41,143 nt of DNA from Clostridia bacterium (lineage in GTDB: Bacteria; Bacillota; Clostridia; Christensenellales; Borkfalkiaceae). The DNA lies in assembly GCA_017504655.1 (NCBI GenBank), contig JAFVQT010000015.1, positions 1 to 41,143 on the forward strand. The letters run 5' to 3'. The translations under genes were made by a program, and so were the position numbers. Below, one piece after another: positions 30,504-39,959 of this stretch. Position 1 is the stretch's first letter, and each line of letters begins with the position of its first letter. The notes beneath the pieces were generated by a model. The model did not search any database. It worked only from the letters and a program-made list of their open reading frames with translations, and was not told the origin of the DNA.

Positions 30504-32023
30504 TGTTAGCAAAATTCACGGGTTTTACCCTTATCGGGCTTGACGGAGAGATTGTAGAGGTAGAAGTAGATACCAACAACGGGCTTCCTGCGTTTGAAAT
30601 AGTCGGTCTTCCCGATGCGGCTATAAAGGAATCCAAAGAAAGGGTTCGCTCTGCAATTAAAAACAGCGGAAAGAGATTTCCCAATCATAAAATAACGGTA
30701 AACCTCGCTCCTGCAGACCTTAAAAAGGAGGGCGCAGGGTTAGACGTGCCGATTGCGCTCGGAATAATAAAAGCAAGCGGTCAGCTTGCCGATAAGCAGT
30801 TTGACGACACCGTTTTTATAGGCGAGCTGTCCTTGGACGGAGGCTTGAGGGGCGTTGCAGGCATATTGCCAATGCTTATATCGGCAAGAGAAAAGGGCTT
30901 TAAAAGGGCAATAATTCCCGCCGTCAATGCAAAAGAGGGCGAGTATATCGACGGTGTAGAGATAAAAGCAGCAAGCACTTTAAAGGAGCTTTGCGCGTAT
31001 ATAGACGGCACGGGAGAATTACCCGTGGTAAACAAGCTCGATTACGACGTAATAAGCGAAAATATTCAATACTCTGACGATATAACCTTTGTAAAGGGTC
31101 AATACGTAGCTAAAAGAGCTATGGAAATAGCCGTAAGCGGTAATCATAATATTATTTTGGTAGGGCCTCCCGGGTCGGGTAAGACTATGCTTGCAAAGTG
31201 TATTCCGTCTATTATGCCCGATATGTCCTTTGAGGAAGCGCTTGAAACCACTAAAATTCACAGTGCCGCAGGTGTGCTTTCGGGTGAAGAGGGTATAGTC
31301 TATAAACGGCCGTATGCAACACCTCATCACACTGCGTCAAGAATAGCTATTGTAGGCGGTGGAGTATCTGCAAAGCCGGGTATTATAAGCTTGGCGCATA
31401 ACGGAGTTTTGTTTTTAGACGAGATGGCAGAATATCCCCGTTCTATCTTAGAGAGCTTACGTCAGCCGTTAGAGGACAGAGTTATAACCGTTTCCAGAGC
31501 AAAGGCAAGCGTAAAATATCCCGCAAGCTTTATGCTTGTCGGCAGTATGAACCCCTGTCCGTGCGGATTTTTAGGCTCAAAGCAAAACTACTGTAAATGT
31601 ACACCGTCGCAAATTATCAAATATAAGGCGAAGGTTTCAGGACCGTTGATGGACAGAATGGATATCCGCATTACGGTAGATAACGTAAAATACGACGAGC
31701 TCGTTGACAAAACCTCGGGTGAGCCAAGCGAAGAAGTGAGAAAAAGAGTAAACAGAACCAGGCTTATTCAAAGAGAAAGGTTTAAAAACGAGGATATAAA
31801 CAGCAACGCTGAGATGGGTGAAAGGCATTTAGAGGCCTTTTGCAAGCTATCGAAGGAATGTGAAGAGATTATGCGTAAGGCGTTTGATAGCCTAAGGCTT
31901 TCTGCAAGAGCAAGGAGCAGAATTATAAAGGTAGCGAGGACTATTGCAGATATGGAGCTTTCGCAGGATATCGAGCCAAAGCACCTTTTAGAGGCTATCA
32001 GCTATAGAAGTGAGGAGGTATGA
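30503..32023 (+). CDS. comM: Mg-chelatase-like AAA+ helicase ComM (YifB)
   Basis: The 506-residue protein begins MLAKFTGFTLIGLDGEIVEV and has the ComM N-terminal Lon-like domain (GLPAFEIVGLPDAAIKESKE), a Walker A GPPGSGKTML, VLFLDEMAEYPRS (Walker B) and SMNPCPCGFLGSKQNYCKCT with conserved cysteines. ComM is a hexameric helicase that extends branch migration during natural transformation. I choose ATG 30503, overlapping the preceding stop by one base, over a TTG further upstream. It overlaps dprA by four bases. Confidence 0.93.
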   Translation: MLAKFTGFTLIGLDGEIVEVEVDTNNGLPAFEIVGLPDAAIKESKERVRSAIKNSGKRFPNHKITVNLAPADLKKEGAGLDVPIALGIIKASGQLADKQFDDTVFIGELSLDGGLRGVAGILPMLISAREKGFKRAIIPAVNAKEGEYIDGVEIKAASTLKELCAYIDGTGELPVVNKLDYDVISENIQYSDDITFVKGQYVAKRAMEIAVSGNHNIILVGPPGSGKTMLAKCIPSIMPDMSFEEALETTKIHSAAGVLSGEEGIVYKRPYATPHHTASRIAIVGGGVSAKPGIISLAHNGVLFLDEMAEYPRSILESLRQPLEDRVITVSRAKASVKYPASFMLVGSMNPCPCGFLGSKQNYCKCTPSQIIKYKAKVSGPLMDRMDIRITVDNVKYDELVDKTSGEPSEEVRKRVNRTRLIQRERFKNEDINSNAEMGERHLEAFCKLSKECEEIMRKAFDSLRLSARARSRIIKVARTIADMELSQDIEPKHLLEAISYRSEEV

Positions 32024-33114
32024 GAGAGTTAACGCGTGATGAAAAGGCTCTCGTTTTTCTGGACTCGTTTGAATGCATAGAATATAAGCATAAAAAGGCT
32101 CTTTTAGACTTGGCAGGGTCGCCCTGCGAAATCTTTAAAAGCACACAGCTTATAAGCTCTTATTTTGAAAAGGTGGGTAAGCAACAGCTTGCAAGCTCTA
32201 TATTGCTTGCGTTAAAGCGAAGCGATTACGTAAAAGAGGTAATATCAAACTGTCTTATCGGTGCGGACGACGTAATAACTCTTTCAAGCGATTCGTATCC
32301 CGAAGAGCTTGCCAATATCCCAACCCCTCCGTTAGTGCTGTACGCAAGGGGGAACGTTGAGCTTTTAAAAAGGAAAAAGGTTGCTATAGTCGGGTCAAGA
32401 AAGACCCTGCCTCTCTATGCTAAAAAGGCTGAGGAAATTGCCTCAAGGCTTGCCATGAGCGGTATAGCCGTGGTTACGGGTATTGCAGAGGGCGCAGATA
32501 CGTACGCTATAAAAGGCGCGATGTCGCACTCATCCGTCATCTCTGTCTTTGCAGGCGAGGTGGGAAGGGTATATCCTTCAACCGCAAGCGAGCTGGCAAA
32601 CAGTCTTATAAAAAGCGGTGGGCTTATACTTTCGGAATATCCTTGCGGAAGAACACCGAGAGTTTATTCTTATCCTGTCAGAAACAGAATAATAGCAGGA
32701 CTTTCACTCGGCACGCTTATAGTAAGCGGTAGCAAAACAAGCGGAACGAGATACACTGCGGGCTATTCGGCGGATTACGGGAGAGAGGTGTTTTGCCTAC
32801 CGTACGGTATTGGCGTAGCAAGTGGTGAAATATGTAAGTTGCTAATTAAAAACGGTGCGACTATGGTAGAAACCGCAGAGGAGATTGCAGATCAGTTAAA
32901 TATTGATTTGACAGATGGCAAAGAGGAAGAAATTTCGCTCACAGACAATGAAAAAACACTCTATAAGTTAATTAAAGAGGGTATAACAAGCACCGATATC
33001 TTGGCAGAGAGGTCGGGCTTAATGATTTTTGAAATTATATCTGCGCTCGGTCTATTGGAGCTTAAGGGTCTTATCGTAAAAGACGTAAGCGGTGAATACG
33101 GCGCAATCAAATAA
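32020..33114 (+). CDS. dprA: DNA-processing protein DprA
   Basis: The 364-residue protein has the Rossmann-like DprA/Smf core: KKVAIVGSRKTLPLYAKKAE, GIAVVTGIAEGADTYAIKGA, SEYPCGRTPRVYSYPVRNRI and SKTSGTRYTAGYSADYGREV. DprA loads RecA on incoming single-stranded DNA in transformation. GAGGAGG precedes the ATG, which overlaps the comM stop (ATGA). A winged-helix-like C-terminal domain (KEGITSTDILAERSGL) is present. ComM and DprA together suggest the host may take up DNA. Confidence 0.95.
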   Translation: MRELTRDEKALVFLDSFECIEYKHKKALLDLAGSPCEIFKSTQLISSYFEKVGKQQLASSILLALKRSDYVKEVISNCLIGADDVITLSSDSYPEELANIPTPPLVLYARGNVELLKRKKVAIVGSRKTLPLYAKKAEEIASRLAMSGIAVVTGIAEGADTYAIKGAMSHSSVISVFAGEVGRVYPSTASELANSLIKSGGLILSEYPCGRTPRVYSYPVRNRIIAGLSLGTLIVSGSKTSGTRYTAGYSADYGREVFCLPYGIGVASGEICKLLIKNGATMVETAEEIADQLNIDLTDGKEEEISLTDNEKTLYKLIKEGITSTDILAERSGLMIFEIISALGLLELKGLIVKDVSGEYGAIK

Positions 33115-33130
33115 ATTATCGGAGGATTTT

Positions 33131-35440
33131 ATGCAGCTTATAATAGTAGAGTCGCCTTCAAAGGCGAAAACGATAGAAAAATACCTCGGAGGAAAGTATA
33201 AGGTAGACGCGAGCGGTGGACACGTTCGCGATCTTCCCGAAAAAAGACTCGGCGTAAACGTGGCGGATAATTATACCCCCAATTACGTTATTTCAGCAGA
33301 CAAAAAGGCCGTTATCAAAAGGCTTAAGGAAAAGGTGGAGAAGGCCGACAAAATATATCTCGCAACAGACCCTGACCGTGAGGGTGAGGCAATAAGCTGG
33401 CACCTTAAGGAGGTGCTTGGGCTTGACGGAAGAGCGCAGAGAATAGTTTTTAATGAAATAAGCGAAACGGCTGTAAAGGAGGCTCTTAAAAATCCAAGGG
33501 ATATAAATTACAATCTCGTAGATTCTCAGCAGGCAAGAAGAGTTTTAGACAGACTCGTGGGCTACAAAATCAGCCCGTTCCTTTGTAAGAGAATTCAGTC
33601 GGGCTTGTCGGGCGGAAGAGTTCAGTCGGTTGCTCTTAAAATAGTTGTTGACAGAGAGCGTGAAATAAGGGCGTTCGTGCCAAGCGAATACTGGAATTTA
33701 ACCGCAGAGGTAAAGGGAGCAAAGTCCGAGGTCTTCAGCGCTGTTTTAGAGGAGAAAAGGGGCAGAAAATTTAAGCCCTCCAACCAAGCTGAGGCAGACG
33801 TTGCAGAGCAAATAGTTAAAAACGGAAAAATCGTCGTAAAAGAGGTAAAAAAGAGTGTTACAAAGGCTCACGCATTTCCTCCGTTTACCACTTCAACTAT
33901 GCAACAGGATGCATCTGCTAAGCTCAACATGTCCTCATCTATGTGTATGCAGGTTGCACAGCATCTCTACGAGGGTGTTGAAACTGCTAACGGACACTTA
34001 GCACTCGTAACCTATATAAGAACGGACTCCGTAAGAGTTTCTCCCGTTGCTCAATCTATGGCAAGAAATTACATTGAGGAGAAGTTCGGTAAGGAGTATC
34101 TCCCTTCAAAGCCAAACGTTTTCAAATCCAAAAAGAACGCTCAAGATGCGCACGAGGCAATCAGACCAATCGACGTAAGCTTAACGCCGGAAAAGGCAAA
34201 GCCGTTGCTTGACAGAAACCATTATAATTTGTACAAGCTCATATACGACAGATTTATCGCTTCTCAGATGAAGGACGTTGAATACAACTCCGTTCAAATA
34301 ACCTCGGAGGTAGGTGATTACGCCCTTAAAACATACGGCAGAACTGTTAAATTTAAGGGTTATACCGCCGTATATAACGATTACCGTGCATCAGAAGAGG
34401 ACGATAGCGACAAGATTAAGATTATTCCTGACGTAGAGGAAGGCGAGGTTTTAGATCTTACAGCTCTTACTAAGGAACAAAAATTCACCAAGCCTCCCGT
34501 CAGATATACGGACGCAAGCCTTATAAGAATTATGGAGGAAAAGGGCATAGGCAGACCTTCTACCTACGCTACTATTATTTCGGTTCTTTCAAAGCGTAAA
34601 TATACTACAAAGGACGGAAAGAATATTATTCCTACCGATATAGCCTTTGCTATAACCGATATGCTCACAAAGTATTTTTCGGATATTATGGATATCTCGT
34701 TTACAGCCAACATGGAAGACAGGCTCGACGATATAGAAAACGGCGGTCAGGATTGGAGAGATATTATAGGCGAATTCTATCCGTCGTTTATAGAAAGGCT
34801 TTCTAAGGCATCTAGCGACGGCGACGAGGTTACGGATATTCTCTGTGACAAGTGCGGTGCTCCAATGATAAGAAAGAGCGGTCGTTACGGTAAATTCCTC
34901 GCTTGCTCAAAATATCCGGAATGCGCAAACATAAAATCTGAAAACGAAGAGGTTTCAGACGTAAAATGTGACAAATGCGGAGCAATGATGATATATAAAA
35001 CGGGTAAATTCGGCAAATTTTTAGCTTGTCCTAACTATCCCGACTGTACTAACGTTAAGCCGATTGACGAAAAGGTCGTTGAGCAAAAGTGTAAAAAATG
35101 CGGTGGCTTAATGGTGCTCAAAAAGGGAAGATTCGGCAACTACTTGCAGTGCGTTGAATGTAAAGAAACCCTTAGCCAAACCGAAAAGGCAGGCGTTTGT
35201 CCGCAGTGTGGCAAGCCAACCCAAAAGATGACGTCAAGAAACGGCAAGCCGTTCTACGGCTGTTCGGGCTATCCTACATGTAATTTTATGAGCTGGGATA
35301 TGCCAAACGGTGAGCATTGTCCGATTTGCAACAGCTTTATAGTTATCGCAAAGGACGGCAAGACTAAAAAATGCTCTAACAAAGACTGTGATTATACGGA
35401 TAAGCCCGTAAGAAAGAAAAAAGATGCAAAAAACAGTTAA
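33131..35440 (+). CDS. topA: DNA topoisomerase I
   Basis: This 769-residue type IA enzyme has the Toprim start QLIIVESPSKAKTIEKYLGG, the metal-binding DPDREGE (80-86) and the active-site Tyr295 in TYIRTDS. It relaxes negative supercoils. Five C-terminal four-cysteine zinc ribbons follow (from CDKCGAPM to CPICNSF...CSNKDC), one or two more than commonly seen. I take ATG 33131 with GGAGG before it over the longer frame from 33092. It overlaps trmFO by 17 bases. Confidence 0.97.
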   Translation: MQLIIVESPSKAKTIEKYLGGKYKVDASGGHVRDLPEKRLGVNVADNYTPNYVISADKKAVIKRLKEKVEKADKIYLATDPDREGEAISWHLKEVLGLDGRAQRIVFNEISETAVKEALKNPRDINYNLVDSQQARRVLDRLVGYKISPFLCKRIQSGLSGGRVQSVALKIVVDREREIRAFVPSEYWNLTAEVKGAKSEVFSAVLEEKRGRKFKPSNQAEADVAEQIVKNGKIVVKEVKKSVTKAHAFPPFTTSTMQQDASAKLNMSSSMCMQVAQHLYEGVETANGHLALVTYIRTDSVRVSPVAQSMARNYIEEKFGKEYLPSKPNVFKSKKNAQDAHEAIRPIDVSLTPEKAKPLLDRNHYNLYKLIYDRFIASQMKDVEYNSVQITSEVGDYALKTYGRTVKFKGYTAVYNDYRASEEDDSDKIKIIPDVEEGEVLDLTALTKEQKFTKPPVRYTDASLIRIMEEKGIGRPSTYATIISVLSKRKYTTKDGKNIIPTDIAFAITDMLTKYFSDIMDISFTANMEDRLDDIENGGQDWRDIIGEFYPSFIERLSKASSDGDEVTDILCDKCGAPMIRKSGRYGKFLACSKYPECANIKSENEEVSDVKCDKCGAMMIYKTGKFGKFLACPNYPDCTNVKPIDEKVVEQKCKKCGGLMVLKKGRFGNYLQCVECKETLSQTEKAGVCPQCGKPTQKMTSRNGKPFYGCSGYPTCNFMSWDMPNGEHCPICNSFIVIAKDGKTKKCSNKDCDYTDKPVRKKKDAKNS

Positions 35441-36731
35441 AATAATAGGCGGTGGCTTAGCAGGAAGCGAAGCTGCATATTACCTTGCAAAAAAAGGATA
35501 TAGCGTTAAGCTCTACGATATTAAGCCAAACGCCTACACTCCTGCTCACAAAAACCCCAATTACGGTGAGCTCGTGTGTTCTAATTCTTTAAAAAGCAAC
35601 GACGTATACGGCAACGCGTGCGGACTGCTGAAAGAGGAAATGCGAATTCTCGGCTCTATGGTTATTGAGATAGCGGACGGCTGTAGCGTGCCCGCCGGGG
35701 CTGCGCTTGCGGTTGACAGAGAAAGATTTGCCGAGGGTATAACCCAAAGGCTTCGCTCTATGCCGAATATAGAGTTTATTTCAGAAAATGTAAAAACCGT
35801 AGACCTTAGCGAAAACGTAATAATTGCCACGGGGCCGTTAACGACCGCCGAGCTTTGCGACGAGATTGCAAAAATAACGGGAAGCGGATTTTATTTTTAC
35901 GATGCCGCCGCCCCGATTATCGCAGGGGACAGCATAGATTTTGACAACGCCTTTATCTCAGACAGATACGGCGAGGTCGGTGAGGGCGACTATGTAAACT
36001 GCCCAATCGACAAAGAGGGATATTTAGCCTTTTACAAGGAGCTTATTTCAGCAAAAAGAGCTCCCCTTCACGAGTTTGAAAACGTAAAAGTGTTCGAGGG
36101 ATGTATGCCTGTCGAGGTAATGGCTGCAAGGGGAGAGGACACACTCCGTTTCGGACCTCTTAAGCCCGCAGGGCTTACCGACCCTAAAACGGGTAGATGG
36201 CCGTATGCCTGTATGCAGCTGCGTAAAGAGGACGAAGAGGGCAGAAGATACAATATAGTAGGCTTTCAGACAAACCTCTTATTCCCCGAGCAAAAGAGGG
36301 TGTTTTCAATGTTCCCCGCCCTTAAAAACGCAGATTTTTTGCGTTATGGCGTAATGCATAGAAACACTTATATCAATGCCCCTACAGTTTTAAACAGTGA
36401 TTTTTCCATGAAGGATTACCCAACGGTATTTTTCGCAGGTCAGATTACCGGTGTAGAGGGATACGTAGAAAGTACTGCAAGCGGACTTTTGTCTGCAATA
36501 AATATGGATAGAAAATTATCGGGCAAGCAAAGCTTAAAATTGGACCAGACTACGGTTTTGGGTGCTCTCTCTTGCTACGTTGCTACCCCCAACGTCGATT
36601 TTCAGCCTATGAACGCCAATTTCGGCATAATCAGCCCGATAGAATACAATCCCCGCAAAAAGGCGGAGAAAAAGCTTTTAATGGCTCAAAGAGCCTTACA
36701 AAATATCAAGCAAATAAAGGAGATCTTATGA
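35424..36731 (+). CDS. trmFO: Folate-dependent tRNA(U54) methyltransferase TrmFO
   Basis: The 435-residue flavoprotein begins with the FAD fold KIIGGGLAGSEAAYYLAKKG and contains ELVCSNSLKSND, LFPEQKRVF and GQITGVEGYVESTASGLLSA, hallmarks of TrmFO (Gid). It makes 5-methyluridine at tRNA position 54 using methylenetetrahydrofolate. The start overlaps topA with only a weak, A-rich site before it, so translation may depend on coupling. It overlaps hslV by four bases. Confidence 0.96.
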   Translation: MQKTVKIIGGGLAGSEAAYYLAKKGYSVKLYDIKPNAYTPAHKNPNYGELVCSNSLKSNDVYGNACGLLKEEMRILGSMVIEIADGCSVPAGAALAVDRERFAEGITQRLRSMPNIEFISENVKTVDLSENVIIATGPLTTAELCDEIAKITGSGFYFYDAAAPIIAGDSIDFDNAFISDRYGEVGEGDYVNCPIDKEGYLAFYKELISAKRAPLHEFENVKVFEGCMPVEVMAARGEDTLRFGPLKPAGLTDPKTGRWPYACMQLRKEDEEGRRYNIVGFQTNLLFPEQKRVFSMFPALKNADFLRYGVMHRNTYINAPTVLNSDFSMKDYPTVFFAGQITGVEGYVESTASGLLSAINMDRKLSGKQSLKLDQTTVLGALSCYVATPNVDFQPMNANFGIISPIEYNPRKKAEKKLLMAQRALQNIKQIKEIL

Positions 36732-37267
36732 GCGTAGAATTCAGAGGAACGACCATATGTGCCGTTAAGAAAAACGGAATTACCGCAGTAGCAGGTGACG
36801 GACAGGTTACTATGGGTGAGTCTATAGTTTTTAAAAATAATGCGGTAAAAGTAAGAAGAATATATAACGGAAACGTAGTAATCGGCTTTGCAGGTACTGT
36901 TTCCGATGCTTTTTCGCTTTGCGAAAGATTCGAGGCAATGCTCTCGAAATTTGCAGGCAATTTAGAAAGGAGCGCGGTTGAGCTTGCCGAGCAGTGGAGA
37001 AGAGATCAGGTTGGCAGAAAGCTCGATGCATTGATGATAGTTGCAGATAAAAACAGTCTTTTAATCATATCCGGTACGGGTGAGGTAATCGAGCCCGAGG
37101 AGGGTATTTGCGCTATCGGCAGCGGAGGAAACTACGCTTTAGCAGCAGCGAGGGCTCTTGCAGAGGAAACTGATTATTCGGCAGAGGAAATTGCTACCAA
37201 GGCACTTAAAATTGCAAGCAGAATATGTATTTTTACAAACGATAATATTCGTTGTGAAACCGTTTGA
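36728..37267 (+). CDS. hslV: HslV (ClpQ) protease subunit
   Basis: The 179-residue proteasome-like subunit has FRGTTICAVKKNG, whose threonine is the likely N-terminal nucleophile after removal of MSVEFRG or similar, then AVAGDGQVTMGESIV, GFAGTVSDAFSLCERFE and GSGGNYALAAARAL. It forms the peptidase chamber capped by HslU. I start at ATG 36728 with AAGGAG just before; the longer frame into trmFO is spurious. It is followed by hslU at 10 bases. Confidence 0.95.
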   Translation: MSVEFRGTTICAVKKNGITAVAGDGQVTMGESIVFKNNAVKVRRIYNGNVVIGFAGTVSDAFSLCERFEAMLSKFAGNLERSAVELAEQWRRDQVGRKLDALMIVADKNSLLIISGTGEVIEPEEGICAIGSGGNYALAAARALAEETDYSAEEIATKALKIASRICIFTNDNIRCETV

Positions 37268-37277
37268 GAGGTGAATT

Positions 37278-38588
37278 ATGAATTTAACTCCAAGAGAGAT
37301 TGTTAAAGAGCTTGACAAATATATAATCGGGCAGGACAACGCCAAAAGAGCTGTGGCAGTCGCCCTCAGAAACCGTTACAGAAGAAGTCAGTTATCTGCC
37401 GAGCTCAGAGAGGAAATAACTCCTAAAAATATAATTATGAAAGGACCTACGGGTGTAGGTAAAACCGAGATTGCAAGAAGGCTTGCAAAGCTTGTAAAAG
37501 CACCCTTTATCAAGGTTGAGGCAACAAAATATACCGAGGTCGGCTACGTTGGAAGAGACGTAGAGTCAATGATAAGAGATTTGGTTGAGGCAAGCGTGAG
37601 AATGGTTAAAGAGGAGCAGTTTGCAAGTGTTTCAGCAAAGGCTACTGCAATTGCCGAAAGGCACGTAGGCTCAGTGCTTTTCGACGCCTTGAGAGATACG
37701 AGGGGCGAAACGCCGAGAGATTTGTGGGAAGAAACTGTTCTTCACGATTTAAGAAAGGGTAAATACGATAATTTCAATATAGAAATAGACGTGCCCGACG
37801 AGCATAAGCCAATGGAGCTTATCCCGGGCATGAACGCAGAGATTTCTCTCGGCTCAATCTTTGGCGACGTTCTTCCCAAGAAGAGAAAAAAGAGAAGAAT
37901 TTCGGTAAGAGAGGCAATGAGAATTATCATTGCAGAGGAAAGTGACAAGCTTATCGACGACGATGCCGTAAAGGCAGAGGGCGTAAGAAGGGCAGAGGAA
38001 GAGGGTATTATCTTTATCGACGAGATAGACAAGATTGCAAGCAAGGCAAAGCAGGGCGGTCAGGACGTTTCGAGAGAGGGTGTTCAAAGAGATATTCTTC
38101 CTATAGTTGAGGGTAGCTCGGTTACTACCAAATACGGAATCGTTAAAACCGACTATATTTTATTTATAGCTGCAGGAGCTTTCCACGTTTCGGCAGTTGA
38201 AGATTTAATTCCGGAGCTTCAGGGTAGATTCCCAATAAAGGTAGAGCTTGCAAGCCTTACCAAAGAAGATTTCGTTAATATCTTAACTATTCCACAAAAT
38301 GCAATAACTACTCAATATTCAACCTTACTTGCAGTTGATAACATAGATTTGCAGTTTACTAAGGGCGCAATTGAAAAAATTGCCGAAATTTCTGCAGACC
38401 TTAACGCGACAAGCGAAGATATAGGCGCGAGAAGACTTCATACGGTTATGGAAAATCTCGTTGAAGACATTTCGTTCAACGCAGGTGGAGATATTCCGTT
38501 TACTACCGTTACCGTTGACGAAAAATACGTTGAAGAGCATCTTTCAGAGATAATAAAAGACCAAAGCGTTAAAAAATATATTCTTTAA
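37278..38588 (+). CDS. hslU: HslU (ClpY) unfoldase ATPase
   Basis: This 436-residue AAA+ ATPase begins LTPREIVKELDKYIIGQDNAKRA and has Walker A GPTGVGKT (56-63), the pore loop TEVGYVGRDVESM, IFIDEIDKIASKA (Walker B), and the sensor GARRLHTVME. Its C-terminus KKYIL-like tail inserts into HslV. GAGGTG precedes the ATG. It feeds unfolded substrates to HslV. Confidence 0.96.
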   Translation: MNLTPREIVKELDKYIIGQDNAKRAVAVALRNRYRRSQLSAELREEITPKNIIMKGPTGVGKTEIARRLAKLVKAPFIKVEATKYTEVGYVGRDVESMIRDLVEASVRMVKEEQFASVSAKATAIAERHVGSVLFDALRDTRGETPRDLWEETVLHDLRKGKYDNFNIEIDVPDEHKPMELIPGMNAEISLGSIFGDVLPKKRKKRRISVREAMRIIIAEESDKLIDDDAVKAEGVRRAEEEGIIFIDEIDKIASKAKQGGQDVSREGVQRDILPIVEGSSVTTKYGIVKTDYILFIAAGAFHVSAVEDLIPELQGRFPIKVELASLTKEDFVNILTIPQNAITTQYSTLLAVDNIDLQFTKGAIEKIAEISADLNATSEDIGARRLHTVMENLVEDISFNAGGDIPFTTVTVDEKYVEEHLSEIIKDQSVKKYIL

Positions 38589-38601
38589 TTTTAGGTGAAT
38601 T

Positions 38602-39843
38602 ATGATAAATATACCAAAGGGAACTAAGGACGTTTTGCCGGCAGAGAGCTACAAGTGGCACTACGTTGAAAATACTGCAAGAGAAATAGCAGATTTATAT
38701 TGCTTGAACGAAATAAGAACGCCTACTTTCGAGCATACCGAGCTCTTTTTAAGGGGTGTAGGCGAAACGACAGACGTTGTTAATAAAGAGATGTATACCT
38801 TTATCGATAAGGGCGACAGAAGTATGACCTTAAAGCCTGAGGGCACTGCGGGTGTTGCAAGAAGCTTTATCGAAAACGGGCTTTTTAACGGTGCAATGCC
38901 ACTTAAAATGTATTATATCACCCCTGTTTTCCGTTATGAAAACCCACAAAAGGGTAGGCTCAGAGAGCATCACCAATTCGGCGTGGAAATTTACGGCGGT
39001 GCAGGTGCGGATACCGATGCAGAAGTAATTTCGCTCGCACATACTCTCTTAACAAGGCTCGGCTTAAGCGTTAAACTCTTTATCAACAGTATGGGCTGTA
39101 AGGAGTGTAGAACGGAATATAACAACGCTTTAAAGGCTTATTTTGCAGATAAGCTTGACGGATTTTGCCCAACGTGCAGAGAAAGATATTCTAAAAATCC
39201 TTTAAGAATTTTAGACTGTAAGGAAGACAGATGTAAGGCTTTTTGCAAAAACGCACCAAAGATTACCGAACATCTTTGCGACGATTGCAAAACTCACTTT
39301 GATAAACTTAAAGATTTACTCGCTGCAAGCGGTATAGATTTTGAGGTAAACCCATATATCGTAAGAGGTCTTGACTATTATACAAAAACGGTGTTTGAAT
39401 TCGTCACCAACGCACTTGGCTCGCAGGGCACTGTTTGCGGTGGCGGAAGATACGACAATCTTATTGCTCAGCTCGGCGGAAACCCGACCTGTGGCGTTGG
39501 CTTCGGTATGGGCATAGAGAGAATTTTAATGCTTATGGAGGCTGTAAACGCGCCTATTCCCAATCCAAACGGAGTAAAGCTATACGTTGCGTCTATGGGC
39601 GACGTTGCTTATAAAAAGGCTTACGAGATAGTAACTGCCCTTCGTAAAAAAGGCGTAAAGGCAGAGGTTGACCACGCAGGCAGAGGTATAAAGGCTCAGT
39701 TTAAATACGCTGATAAAATCGGTGCAGAAAACGTTATAACCTTAGGCGATAACGAGCTTGAAACAGGCGTTTGCACGGTAAAGCGTATGTCAGACGGAGA
39801 AAGACGTGAAGTTGCAATTGATGAAATCGTAAATTTGTTTTAA
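38602..39843 (+). CDS. hisS: Histidyl-tRNA synthetase
   Basis: The 413-residue class II enzyme has PKGTKDVLPAESYKW, the motif 2 LKPEGTAGVARSF and FRYENPQKGRLREHHQFGVE, the His-specific GLDYYTKTVFEF and GGRYDNL, and the C-terminal anticodon domain. It charges tRNA-His. Paired cysteines (CKECR, CPTCR, LDCK, CDDCK) occur in the insertion domain, as in many Clostridia enzymes. TAGGTG precedes the ATG. Start and length are normal. Confidence 0.96.
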   Translation: MINIPKGTKDVLPAESYKWHYVENTAREIADLYCLNEIRTPTFEHTELFLRGVGETTDVVNKEMYTFIDKGDRSMTLKPEGTAGVARSFIENGLFNGAMPLKMYYITPVFRYENPQKGRLREHHQFGVEIYGGAGADTDAEVISLAHTLLTRLGLSVKLFINSMGCKECRTEYNNALKAYFADKLDGFCPTCRERYSKNPLRILDCKEDRCKAFCKNAPKITEHLCDDCKTHFDKLKDLLAASGIDFEVNPYIVRGLDYYTKTVFEFVTNALGSQGTVCGGGRYDNLIAQLGGNPTCGVGFGMGIERILMLMEAVNAPIPNPNGVKLYVASMGDVAYKKAYEIVTALRKKGVKAEVDHAGRGIKAQFKYADKIGAENVITLGDNELETGVCTVKRMSDGERREVAIDEIVNLF

Positions 39844-39959
39844 AGTAATTTTAAAGGTCGAGAGGGTAAATACGTTTGTAATTAGCGTGCAAGCAAAAAA
39901 TAGCGAGCAACTTGAAAAAATATATTGTTATGCAACTCTAGAGGACGAGATAGAGTGAT

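Noticed and set aside
39866-39958. Open frame reading VERVNTFVISVQAKNSEQLE before the lipoprotein
   Set aside because: No start codon with a ribosome binding site and no recognisable family; possibly a decayed gene end, but unsupported.
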